Below, piece by piece: positions 33,615 through 43,339 of a stretch of DNA of 64,000 bases. How positions within the stretch are numbered: position 1 is the first letter of the stretch; each line of letters starts with the position of its first letter. The stretch lies in the NCBI RefSeq assembly GCF_007667425.1, contig NZ_VDRC01000001.1, forward strand, positions 1,518,595 to 1,582,594, in the 5' to 3' direction. The position numbers and the translations under genes are program-made. The stretch comes from Microbacterium sp. 1.5R. Lineage in GTDB: Bacteria; Actinomycetota; Actinomycetes; Actinomycetales; Microbacteriaceae. The notes under the pieces were generated by a model that did no database searches, was not told where the DNA came from, and was given only the letters and a program-made list of their open reading frames with translations.

Positions 33615-34541
33615 ATGAACGACAAGACCCCGAACCAGGACCACAGCCCCGAGCCGGAGGATGCCGCGCGCGCGACGCACGAGACCACCCCGCTCTCGTC
33701 TCCGGATGCGCCGACGGTTCCCGTCGCCCCGGCATCCGACTCCCCCGCCGACCATGCGACCGTACCCATCGACCCGACGCCCGCGGCCGACCCCGCGCCC
33801 GCGGCTGCCCAGGCCGAGCCCGCGCCGGCGGCGACGAACCGCCGCAAGCGTGGCCTGCTGATCGGCGGGGGCGTCCTCGCGGCCTTGCTGCTCGCGGGTG
33901 GCGGCGTCGCGGTCGGCGCGGCGATCGGCGACGAGATCGGCGACGACGACGACCGCCCCGGATCCTCCGACGGTCCTCGCGACGATGAGGGAGCTCCCGG
34001 CCAGGGTCAGCAGGGAGGGCGGCCCGGAGAGGACCGCGGCGACGGTCGCGACGACGACGGCCCCGCGGACGGCCCCGACGGAGGCCCGGCCGCCGGACCC
34101 GGCAACGGCCCCGCGACCGGTATCGGCACGGCATCCGCCGACGAGCTCGTCGACATCGCGAACACCGCACGCGGCGCGGCCGACGGCGATGTCACGTCGA
34201 TCGACGCGAAGCGCGACGGCGCCTGGGAGGTCGAGCTCACGACCGCGACCGGCGGCGAGACCGAGGTACGCGTCGACCGCGAGGGGAAGGCGTCCGTCGT
34301 CTCGACGAAGGACGGCGACGACGACGACGACACCGCCCCCGCATACGTGCTCGACGAGGCGGCGATCCGCGCGCTCGTCGCGGCGGCCCTCGACGAGGCC
34401 GACGGCCTGATCACCGACCTCGGCGCCGACGACGACGCATCGAGCCCTTACGACGCCGAACTCACGACCGGCGACCGCCGCTCGATCGATATCGACTTCG
34501 GCACCGACTTCGCCGTCGTCGGCACCGACTCCGACGACTGA
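33615..34541 (+). CDS. PepSY-like single-span membrane protein
   Basis: 308 residues: an acidic, Pro/Ala-rich cytoplasmic N-terminus (1-74), a basic stop NRRKR, one membrane helix (80-104), a very acidic Gly/Asp-rich linker (106-170), then one or two PepSY-like repeats (about 172-305; WEVELTTATGGETEVRVDREG and YDAELTTGDRRSIDIDFG). PepSY modules often inhibit proteases or bind small ligands outside the membrane. It is immediately downstream of the sensor kinase behind TTCAG repeats, so it is probably the main target or a modulator of that system. Confidence 0.72.
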   Translation: MNDKTPNQDHSPEPEDAARATHETTPLSSPDAPTVPVAPASDSPADHATVPIDPTPAADPAPAAAQAEPAPAATNRRKRGLLIGGGVLAALLLAGGGVAVGAAIGDEIGDDDDRPGSSDGPRDDEGAPGQGQQGGRPGEDRGDGRDDDGPADGPDGGPAAGPGNGPATGIGTASADELVDIANTARGAADGDVTSIDAKRDGAWEVELTTATGGETEVRVDREGKASVVSTKDGDDDDDTAPAYVLDEAAIRALVAAALDEADGLITDLGADDDASSPYDAELTTGDRRSIDIDFGTDFAVVGTDSDD

Positions 34542-34674
34542 CCGGCACGCGCCCCTCGTTCACAGTCACGCGCGAGCCGCGTGAACGCGGTCATGGTGTT
34601 CTTGTACCGCGACCGGAAACGGCAGGGGTGTCGACCGGTCGCAGCACCGCCGTCCTCCCCTCGCGGACGGCACT

Positions 34675-34708
34675 GGTGGGCGGGGCGCCTTCATCCGCCC
34701 CGCCCACC
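34675..34708 (-). terminator. Terminator hairpin after the S8 protease
   Basis: A perfect 13-bp stem GGTGGGCGGGGCG (34675-34687) with 34696-34708 and an 8-base loop, 10 bases beyond the protease stop. No clear U-run follows on the minus strand. It may also stop readthrough from the PepSY-like gene. Confidence 0.7.
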
Positions 34709-34718
34709 ATCTCGTCTG

Positions 34719-36548
34719 CTACCTCACGGTCGCGGTGTACGCCCCCGAGCCGGAGTCGGACTTGACCACCAGGCGGTACGAACCGGCACCGGCGGTGTAG
34801 CTGAACTTCTCATCCGGGCTGGCCGAGGTGCCCTGCGCGACGGTCATCCACCCGAGGAACGAGTAGTTGCGCTGCAGGTAGACGTCGAAGTCCGCGCCCG
34901 TCGGGCCGTCGAGGCAGACCTCGATCGCACCGGCCGCGCGGGTGAACGACGTCGAGACGACCTGCTGCCCTGCGGCGAGCGACCCGGCGCTCACCGTCGT
35001 CCCCGTGCACGTGCTCGGCGGGGTCACGGGCGCGGCCGAGACCGCGAGCCGGAAGGTCGACGTGTCGCTCGTCGCCGGTGATCCGGCGTCGCGCACGGTC
35101 GCCGTGATGGTCGAGCTGCCCGCCGCGGAGGGGGTTCCCGAGATCACGCCGGTGGCGGTGTCGATCGCGAGTCCGGCCGGAAGGCCGGATGCGGAGAACA
35201 CGTACGGCGCAGCGCCGCCCGTGGCACTGAGCGCGACGGTCAGGGCCTGCCCGACCACCCCCGTGCGATCGGAGACCGCCGCGAGGTCGACCGCGGAGGT
35301 TGCGGGCGGTGTCGTGCCGCCGACGAAGCCGGTGTACAGCAGCCGATTCGGCGACGAGGCGTCGAGCCCGGTGATCCTGCCCGAGGTGGAGTTGTCGACG
35401 ATCGCGGCGTGCACCTGTGCCGGGGTCGCCGACGGGGTCGCGCCGAGCACCAGGGCCGCAGCGCCGGCCACATGCGGTGAGGCCATCGAGGTCCCCGTGA
35501 CCGATGCCGCGGCCGTGTCCGACGTGAACCATGACGACGTGATCTCGGTTCCCGGTGCCCAGACGTCGAGGCAGCTGCCCCAGTTGCTGGTCGGCGCCTT
35601 GCCGTCGGTCCGGGTCGTGTTGCCGACGGTGATGGTCTCGGGCACGAGCTGCGGGCTGAATCGGCATGCGTCCTCGTTGGCGTTGCCCGCGGCGGAGACC
35701 CAGGTGATCCCCGACGCGACGAGGCGCTTCACGGCCTCATCGACCGCCGGGATCGAGCACGCCCTGCGGCATCCGACGCTGTAGTTGACGACGGCGGGGC
35801 GCACGGCGTTCTCCGCGACCCACTCGATGCCCTCGAGGATGGTGGTGCTCAGCGACTCGCCGTTGCAATCGAGCACGCGCACCGGGTACACCGTCGCCTT
35901 CTTCGCGACGCCGTAGGAGGTGCCGACCGCGGTGCCGGCCACATGCGTGCCGTGGCCGTTGCAGTCGTTCGCGTTGCCGCCCGCGGTCACCGCGTCGTAC
36001 CCGGGCCGGATGCGTCCCGAGAACTCCGAGTGGGTGAGACGGATGCCGGAGTCGACGATGTAGACGTTCGCGCCCGCTCCGGCTGAGTCGGGGTACCGGT
36101 ACCGGCCGTCCAGTGGGAGGGTGCGCTGATCGACGCGATCCGTGCCCCAGCTGGGCGGATTCACCTGCTCGGCGATCGCGTAGACCCGCTGCGCCTGCTC
36201 CACGTGATCGACCCTGTCGTCTGCGGCGATCGCGAGCGCTTCGGCCTCGGTGAGCGTCGCCGAGTATCCGTCGAGCGCCGTGTTGAAGACGGCGCGGATG
36301 TCGCCGCCGACGGCGTCGGTGAGCGCGGCGGCGATGTCGTCGGCCGCACCGAGAGCCGACTGCGGCTTGAGCACCACGAGGTACTCGCCGTCGACGGCGG
36401 ATTCGGAGTCGGCACCGACGATCACTGGTTCGTCGTCGTCGGCGCTCGCGAACGACGGCGTCAGGACGAGTGCCAGACAGGTGAGTGCGGCAGCGGATGC
36501 TGCGGCGATGCGTGGCGCGACGGTGCGCCACGGGGTGTGTGTGAACAC
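34719..36548 (-). CDS. Secreted subtilisin-like serine protease (S8) with C-terminal Ig-like and PPC domains
   Basis: 609-residue exported protease. It has a signal peptide (1-36), an I9 inhibitor-type propeptide (about 52-123) and an S8 catalytic domain with Asp166 (YIVDSGI), His199 (NGHGTHVAG) and Ser354 (GTSMASPH). The oxyanion Asn lies in SAAGNAN. Then comes a putative Ig (He_PIG) module (about 412-505) and a C-terminal bacterial pre-peptidase domain (about 520-609). It resembles proteinase K-type actinobacterial enzymes with extra cysteines for disulfides. Monocistronic, followed by a hairpin. Confidence 0.93.
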   Translation of the reverse strand: MFTHTPWRTVAPRIAAASAAALTCLALVLTPSFASADDDEPVIVGADSESAVDGEYLVVLKPQSALGAADDIAAALTDAVGGDIRAVFNTALDGYSATLTEAEALAIAADDRVDHVEQAQRVYAIAEQVNPPSWGTDRVDQRTLPLDGRYRYPDSAGAGANVYIVDSGIRLTHSEFSGRIRPGYDAVTAGGNANDCNGHGTHVAGTAVGTSYGVAKKATVYPVRVLDCNGESLSTTILEGIEWVAENAVRPAVVNYSVGCRRACSIPAVDEAVKRLVASGITWVSAAGNANEDACRFSPQLVPETITVGNTTRTDGKAPTSNWGSCLDVWAPGTEITSSWFTSDTAAASVTGTSMASPHVAGAAALVLGATPSATPAQVHAAIVDNSTSGRITGLDASSPNRLLYTGFVGGTTPPATSAVDLAAVSDRTGVVGQALTVALSATGGAAPYVFSASGLPAGLAIDTATGVISGTPSAAGSSTITATVRDAGSPATSDTSTFRLAVSAAPVTPPSTCTGTTVSAGSLAAGQQVVSTSFTRAAGAIEVCLDGPTGADFDVYLQRNYSFLGWMTVAQGTSASPDEKFSYTAGAGSYRLVVKSDSGSGAYTATVR

Positions 36549-37075
36549 GGTTCTTCCTCTCGTGGGGGGGGGTGAGGCAGCGCCCGGGGAGGCGCTCTCG
36601 CTGAGGGGTCAGCGAGCGAACCCGTCGGGGGGACGGGCGCGTCGGAGGGCAGCGCGCCGAGCGCGATCGCTGCGGATGCCGCGTCGCTCACGGACGTCGG
36701 CGGGGGATGGGCGGCATCGTGGCCACGGTGCCTGTCGAACGACCTGGGGTGTCGTTCGCGACGAACCTAAGGCGGACGGGGAAAGTGCGTCAAGAGCACC
36801 GGCCGGCCTGCCGAGCGCCGTGGGGATGCGTCCGAATCCGCTCGTGTCCGTGGATAAATCCCGGAATTCCGGGGGTTTCCCCCTCGTGTACGGCGAGCAA
36901 GATGCGGTCGCCGGGTGGCCGCTGCCTCGCGCGAAATATGCCGGGATGAAGCGTTTCCGAGGCGATCCCGGTCCGGGTCGGGCGCGCGAACGCCTCGGCC
37001 GCTCTGCTCGTGAATGAGGATCCTCCCCGCTCGCCGACGATGATCCGCCGCGTGCCCGCCGACTACGATCGAGGC
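36549..37075. other. Divergent intergenic region, 527 bases
   Basis: No gene supported. It holds the S8 protease promoter on the minus side. GAACGAC/GTCGTTC half-sites (36737-36743, 36751-36757) are followed by TTCG/CGAA. A perfect 14-bp palindrome CCCGGAATTCCGGG (36860-36873) overlaps GGGGGTTTCCCCC (36871-36883). CGTGGATAA just before it is one base from a DnaA box. The rest has no pattern I can name. Confidence 0.5.
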
Positions 37076-37300
37076 ATGTCCCACTCCGACACGACCGAGA
37101 TCTCCATCGGCGGGGAGATGATCCGCCTCGGTCAGTTCCTCAAGTTCTCCGGACTGCTCGATTCGGGCGGCGACGCGAAGGAGGTCATCATCGACGGCTT
37201 CGTGAAGGTCAACGGCGAGATCGACCGCCGCCGCGGTCGGCAGCTGCATGACGGCGACCTGGTCACCGTCGACGGGCGGACGGTGCGGGTACGCCCCTGA
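37076..37300 (+). CDS. S4-domain RNA-binding protein (YaaA-like)
   Basis: 74-residue protein that is a single S4 RNA-binding domain: IRLGQFLKFSGLLDSGGDAK then VIIDGFVKVNGEIDRRRGRQL and a C-terminal GDLVTVDGRTVRV. Relatives (YaaA, YbcJ) are small RNA- or ribosome-associated proteins of unclear role. The ATG at 37076 follows GAGG; the longer in-frame start at 37010 adds residues outside the domain. It stands alone between the protease and a GH15 gene. Confidence 0.87.
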   Translation: MSHSDTTEISIGGEMIRLGQFLKFSGLLDSGGDAKEVIIDGFVKVNGEIDRRRGRQLHDGDLVTVDGRTVRVRP

Positions 37301-37415
37301 GCGCCTCCGCTCTCCGCGCACGCGCACGCGCAGACCACCGCGCACGCGTGTAACCCACACCCCCACCTGCGCGCAAGGCTTTGCGCGTTCTCGGCGCCGG
37401 GACGAGCATGAATCC

Positions 37416-39218
37416 ATGCCCTCCCCCTCCGTCCGACCGATCGGTTCGTACGCGCCCATCGGCGACGGCCGCACGGTCGCCCTGATCGGCGAGGACGGCC
37501 GGGTGGACTGGCTGCCGCTGCCGGATCTCACCGATCTGCCGGTGTTCGCCAGACTGCTCGACGCCGACACCGGCGGCTGCTTCGAGCTGCGCCCGGTCGC
37601 GGAGTTCCGTGCGGAGCGACGGTACGTCCCCGACACGAACGTCCTCGAGACGACGTTCACCACCGACGACGGCGTCGTGCGCGTGATCGACGCCATGGTC
37701 TCGGGCGTCGCCGGACGGATGCCGTGGGCCGAGCTCGCCCGACGCATCGACGGCGTCGAGGGCGAGGTGGCGATGCGGTGGCGGGTGCAGCCCGGATCTT
37801 CGCTGCAGACGGCATCCCCCTGGCTCGAGCGCACGCAGCACGGCGACGTCATCCGGAGCGGCGAGACCGCCTTCGCCCTCACCGGCTTCGAGCACGGTCC
37901 CGCCGACCCCGACCCGACCGCCCCCCTGGGCCCCGAGCTCACCGGCGAGTTCACGACGTCGTCCGGCTCGCGTCACCTGCTGGCGATCGCCGCCACCCAC
38001 GACGAGCCGCTGCACCTCCCCGATCCGTACAACGTCGACGACGGCATCGACCGCACGATCGCGCACTGGCAGCACTGGTCGAGGGTGTTCTCGTACGACG
38101 GCCCCTGGCGCGAGCAGGTGCAGCGCAGCGCCCTCGCGCTGAAGCTGCTGATCTACAGCCCGTCCGGTGCGATCGCGGCCGCCGCCACGACCTCGCTGCC
38201 CGAGAGCCCCGAGGGCGGCAAGAACTGGGACTACCGGCACGCCTGGGTGCGCGACCTCGCGTATACAACCCACGCGCTCGTGCGCTTCGGCCTGCGGGAA
38301 GAGACGCATGCCGCCCTGTCGTGGCTGCTGCAGACGATCCGCCGCCACGGTGACGACCTGCACGTCATGTACACGCTCGACGGCGGTCTCGTGCCGGAGC
38401 CGACCGAGTACGACGTGTCGGGGTGGAACGGCATCACGCCGGTCGTCACCGGCAACCCGGCCGGCGAACAGCTGCAACTCGGCGTATACGGCGACCTCAT
38501 GGCGATCTGCCGCACCTACGTCGACGCCGGCAACGTGCTGGACATCGCCACGGGACGGATGCTGTCGCAGATCGCCGACCGCACCTGCGACGTGTGGCGC
38601 AACCCCGACTCGGGCATGTGGGAACTGCCGGAGGAACGGCACTACACCTCGTCGAAGATGGGCTGCTGGAAGGCGCTGGAAGACGCGATCGCCCTCTGCG
38701 AAGCCGGTGCCATCCCGGGCAGCGCCGACCGGTGGACGGCCGAGCGCGACCGCATCCGTCAATGGATCGACGAGAACTGCTGGTCCGAGGAGCGCGCCGC
38801 CTACGTGTTCTACGCGGGGGCCGAGACCCTCGACGCCTCCGTGCTGCTGCACGCCCCCAGCGGATTCGACCGCGGCGAGCGCATGTCGACGACGATCGAC
38901 GCCCTCATCGAGGAGCTCGGGGCGGGGCCGCTGCTCTACCGCTACAGCGGTGTGTCGGTCGAGGAGAAGACGTTCGTCGCGTGCGCGTTCTGGCTGGCCG
39001 AGGCGCTCGCCTGCGTCGGCCGCCACGAGGAGGCACGCGAGCGGATGGATCAGCTGCTCGCCCTCGCGAACGACGTCGGCATCTACGCCGAGATGATCGA
39101 CGCCGACGACGGCTCCGCGTGGGGGAACACGCCGCAGGCGCTCAGCCATCTGGCGTTCCTGACCGCCGCGATGACCATGCGCGAGGTCATGCCCGACGAT
39201 CTGCTGCCCGACAGCTGA
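37416..39218 (+). CDS. Glycoside hydrolase family 15 protein (glucoamylase/trehalase-like)
   Basis: 600-residue GH15 enzyme with an N-terminal beta-sandwich (about 1-220) and an (alpha/alpha)6 barrel. The family segments KNWDYRHAWVRDLAYT, SGMWELPEERHYTSSKMGCW (general acid Glu in the first part) and EEKTFVACAFWLAEAL (second acid) are clear. No signal peptide, so cytoplasmic; actinobacterial relatives include trehalases and glucan glucohydrolases. An SDR gene follows 46 bases on. The ATG at 37416 is chosen to match the family N-terminus (PIGSYAPIGDGRTVALI). Confidence 0.9.
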   Translation: MPSPSVRPIGSYAPIGDGRTVALIGEDGRVDWLPLPDLTDLPVFARLLDADTGGCFELRPVAEFRAERRYVPDTNVLETTFTTDDGVVRVIDAMVSGVAGRMPWAELARRIDGVEGEVAMRWRVQPGSSLQTASPWLERTQHGDVIRSGETAFALTGFEHGPADPDPTAPLGPELTGEFTTSSGSRHLLAIAATHDEPLHLPDPYNVDDGIDRTIAHWQHWSRVFSYDGPWREQVQRSALALKLLIYSPSGAIAAAATTSLPESPEGGKNWDYRHAWVRDLAYTTHALVRFGLREETHAALSWLLQTIRRHGDDLHVMYTLDGGLVPEPTEYDVSGWNGITPVVTGNPAGEQLQLGVYGDLMAICRTYVDAGNVLDIATGRMLSQIADRTCDVWRNPDSGMWELPEERHYTSSKMGCWKALEDAIALCEAGAIPGSADRWTAERDRIRQWIDENCWSEERAAYVFYAGAETLDASVLLHAPSGFDRGERMSTTIDALIEELGAGPLLYRYSGVSVEEKTFVACAFWLAEALACVGRHEEARERMDQLLALANDVGIYAEMIDADDGSAWGNTPQALSHLAFLTAAMTMREVMPDDLLPDS

Positions 39219-39264
39219 TCGATCACGACCGACCACAGACCGGAAAACAAGGAGAGGACACACC

Positions 39265-40161
39265 ATGTCTCGTGACCAGTACACCTTCGCAAACCCCGCC
39301 GAGCTCTACTCCGACATCCAGCCGCAGAAGCAGCAGATGCCCGAACCGGGCCTCGACGCCGATCTCACCCCGAAGGCCGATCTCGGCGAGGAGTCGTACC
39401 GCGGCTCCGACCGTCTGAAGGGCCGCAAGGCGCTCATCACCGGTGGCGACTCCGGCATCGGCGCAGCCGCGGCCATCGCCTTCGCCCGTGAGGGCGCCGA
39501 CGTCGCGCTCTCGTACCTGCCCGAGGAGCAGGAGGACGCGGATCGGATCGCGGGGATCGTGCGCGAGGCCGGTGTGCAGGTCGCACAGTTCCCTGGCGAC
39601 CTGCGTGACCCCGAGTACTGCCGCACCCTCGTCGCTGAGACGGTCGGTGCGCTCGGCGGACTCGACATCCTCGTCAACAACGGCGGCAAGCAGATCTACC
39701 AGGAGTCGCTGACCGACATCACCGACGAGCAGTTCGACGACACCTTCAAGACCAACGTCTACGCGATGTTCTGGATCACGAAGGCCGCCCTGCCGCACCT
39801 GAAGCCCGGGTCGACCATCATCAACACCACGTCGATCCAGGCGTACTCGCCGTCGGGCATCCTCGTCGACTACGCGTCGACCAAGGCGACGATCAACGCG
39901 TTCACGAAGGGCCTGGCCGACCAGCTCGCGCCGAAGGGCATCCGCGTGAACGCCGTCGCACCCGGCCCGATCTGGACGCCGCTGCAGCCGAGCGACGGAC
40001 AGCCGCAGGAGAAGATCGAGCAGTTCGGCGAGGAGACCCCGCTCGGGCGCATGGGCCAGCCGGCCGAGCTCGCCCCGGCGTACGTGTTCCTCGCGTCCGC
40101 CGAGTCGAGCTACGTCGCCGGCGAGACGCTCAACGTGAACGGCGGCATGCCCACCCCGTGA
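39265..40161 (+). CDS. SDR-family oxidoreductase (YghA/general-stress type)
   Basis: NAD(P)-dependent short-chain dehydrogenase of 298 residues. It has an N-terminal extension of about 45 residues (PQKQQMPEPG type) typical of the YghA/GsiB-associated glucose or aldehyde dehydrogenase subgroup. The cofactor motif TGGDSGIG is at 59-66, NNGG near 135, and catalytic YASTK from Tyr203. An AAGGAGAGG site precedes the ATG. Relatives are induced by osmotic or general stress; the substrate is unassigned. A nested hairpin follows 17 bases after the stop. Confidence 0.9.
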   Translation: MSRDQYTFANPAELYSDIQPQKQQMPEPGLDADLTPKADLGEESYRGSDRLKGRKALITGGDSGIGAAAAIAFAREGADVALSYLPEEQEDADRIAGIVREAGVQVAQFPGDLRDPEYCRTLVAETVGALGGLDILVNNGGKQIYQESLTDITDEQFDDTFKTNVYAMFWITKAALPHLKPGSTIINTTSIQAYSPSGILVDYASTKATINAFTKGLADQLAPKGIRVNAVAPGPIWTPLQPSDGQPQEKIEQFGEETPLGRMGQPAELAPAYVFLASAESSYVAGETLNVNGGMPTP

Positions 40162-40178
40162 TCGGGATGGGTCTCGCA

Positions 40179-40245
40179 TCGCCGAGACCCCGTAGTACCG
40201 CCGAAACCCCCTCTTACTTGCGTCCGTAAGAGGGGGTCTCGGCGA
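40179..40245. terminator. Nested hairpin element (family copy C) after the SDR gene
   Basis: The inner stem is 19 bp with one mismatch (40199-40217 with 40226-40244, 8-base loop). The outer TCGCCGAGACCCC (40179-40191) is complementary to 40233-40245 and so competes with the inner left arm for pairing. It shares AAACCCCCTCTT with copy A and CGCCGAGACCCC with A and B. A terminator role is inferred. Confidence 0.75.
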
Positions 40246-40293
40246 TAAGGGCAGGTCTCGACGTATGTCGGTGGGTCGGGGCACGATGAGCGC

Positions 40294-41079
40294 ATGCCCG
40301 ACGGATACGACCCCGACTTCCTCGCCACACGAGTGCCGCTGCCGGTATCGGCCCGCGCGGTGCGCGCGTTGGCGTACCCACGGTTCACGGTGCTGCTCGA
40401 TCCCGGGCGGCGATTGGCCGTGGTCACGGGAGTGAACATCGACGGCGAGCGTCTGCTCGACCTCGGGCGCACCGGCGAGTGGCGGCTCGATCCGCGGATC
40501 GACGCCGATCTGCAGACCGGTCCCGAGGTGTACGCGCGGAACGATCTCGACCGAGGGCACCTGGTGCGTCGCCGCGACCCGGGATGGGGCGATCCCGCCG
40601 AGGGGCGAGCGGCGATGGAGGCGACGTTCTTCTATCCGAACGCGGCACCCCAGGCCGCGGGTTTCAATCAGTCGAAGGAGCTCTGGCTCGGCCTCGAAGA
40701 TCATGTGCTCTCCTACGCGGAGTCGACGGATCAGCGGATCTCCGTGTTCACCGCTCCGGTGCTGGGCGACGACGACCCGCCGTACCGCGGCATCCTCCTC
40801 CCTCTGCAGTTCTGGAAGATCGCTGCGTGGCAGGGTGCAGACGGACTCGCCGCGGCCGGCTTCCTCCTCGACCAGTCCGATCTGGTCGACCTCTCCGACG
40901 GACTGCGGGCGGCGACGCCGCTCGGAGGATTCCGCACGTTCCAGCTGCCGGTCGCCGAGATTGCGACGCTCACGGGCATCGACCTCGGACCGCTGACGGA
41001 TGCCGATGTGCTGCGACGACGTGCGTCGCGGCCGACCGAACGCCTCCCGCTCACGACCGCGGCGGACATCGTGCTCTGA
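40294..41079 (+). CDS. DNA/RNA non-specific endonuclease
   Basis: Beta-beta-alpha-metal nuclease (NUC1 type), 261 residues, with the catalytic DRGH motif (His89; NDLDRGHLVRR). A downstream TFFYPNAAPQ-FNQSKELW segment provides the metal-binding Asn. No signal peptide, unlike secreted Serratia-type enzymes, so a cytoplasmic role or non-classical export would be needed. No immunity gene is recognised beside it. Convergent with dnaB across about 350 bases. Confidence 0.87.
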   Translation: MPDGYDPDFLATRVPLPVSARAVRALAYPRFTVLLDPGRRLAVVTGVNIDGERLLDLGRTGEWRLDPRIDADLQTGPEVYARNDLDRGHLVRRRDPGWGDPAEGRAAMEATFFYPNAAPQAAGFNQSKELWLGLEDHVLSYAESTDQRISVFTAPVLGDDDPPYRGILLPLQFWKIAAWQGADGLAAAGFLLDQSDLVDLSDGLRAATPLGGFRTFQLPVAEIATLTGIDLGPLTDADVLRRRASRPTERLPLTTAADIVL

Positions 41080-41425
41080 GTCTCGCCTCCGTGGAAGGCG
41101 GGGCCCGCTCGGTTCTGGGCCGCTCGCCATCGCGCCGAGGAGGCGCGCATCCCTCCGACCGGTATACCGATGAACACAGCCTCTTGCGCGGGGGACGCGG
41201 GGGTGTCACGCTTGCGAAACAGCACTCGCACCGCACGGTGCGCGGCTGTGGCGTCGCTCCTATGGCGGCGTCAGGCGGGGCGCCCTTTCCGCCGCCTCCC
41301 CCGTGGTGGGGGCGTCTCGCCTGCAACCGACCGTCGTCAAGAAGCGCCGGAACTCCGGACGCTCCGGCTCTCGACGGCCGCCCATCCCGCGCCGACGGGT
41401 GGCGTGTCGGCGAGCGCGCGGCGAC
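41080..41425. other. Convergent intergenic region, 346 bases
   Basis: Between the nuclease and dnaB stops. I see GC-rich sequence with short palindromes (CGGTATACCG near 41159; CGCCTCCCCCGTGGTGGGGGCG around 41290-41320, a likely hairpin). No gene is supported. Confidence 0.45.
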
Positions 41426-42799
<1,374 letters not shown>

Positions 42800-42954
42800 A
42801 CTGCTCCCTTCGCTGCGACTGTCCCCCGGTGCGCGCCGCGACCGCGTCGCGCTCTGATTCCGGTCGGAAGACGATCTGCGCAGCAAATCACGGGCTTCCG
42901 ACATCGGGTCGCTGGACCACGCTACGAGCGGGTGTTTTCGGTCGCAACACGGCC

Positions 42955-42963
42955 TGTGGATAA
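42955..42963. promoter_or_regulatory. DnaA box (perfect TGTGGATAA)
   Basis: Exact match to the DnaA consensus (TTATCCACA on the opposite strand), about 155 bases upstream of the dnaB start. Confidence 0.6.
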
Positions 42964-43011
42964 CCATGTGGAGAGCGTGCGGAGAAGTCCGGAGTGTCTG
43001 TGCAGAACGGG

Positions 43012-43020
43012 TGTGGATAA
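43012..43020. promoter_or_regulatory. DnaA box (perfect TGTGGATAA)
   Basis: Second exact match, same orientation, 57 bases from the first (roughly five helical turns) and just before the AT-rich stretch. Confidence 0.6.
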
Positions 43021-43339
43021 CCCGGTGGACTACTGGGCAGAGAACTTTTCTTTTTGCTTTTGATCAGGGATTTACCGTTTCCCCACCCTGTGGATGGGAA
43101 AGTGCTTCAAGTGCACATTGAAGGTTCATCACATCTGGGACGGGATGTGTAGAACCCGGGCAAAGTCAAGCGGAGATTTCACCGGGCGCGTCGGTGTTGG
43201 GGATGACCCGAATCGTGCGCGAACGGTCACATGTCCTTTAGCAGATCGGTCTGGACAACTCCAAATCCGCGGAGTATCGTCTCCCCCACATCGGCGCAGG
43301 ATGCGTCGGAACGAAGGTCTTTCGGGGAGGGAAGCCGAC

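Larger units (their letters stand above)
42800..43339. other. Divergent region between dnaB and the surface-protein genes, 540 bases
   Basis: No gene supported. It contains two perfect DnaA boxes (42955, 43012), partial matches at 42967 (TGTGGAGAG) and 43089 (TGTGGATGG), and an AT-rich stretch (about 43038-43075) with TTTTCTTTTT that is unusually low in GC for this genome. Promoters for both flanking genes should be here. Confidence 0.6.

Noticed and set aside
42800..43339. Chromosomal origin of replication
   Set aside because: Only two perfect DnaA boxes, and neither dnaA nor dnaN flanks it. DnaA control of dnaB is the simpler reading.
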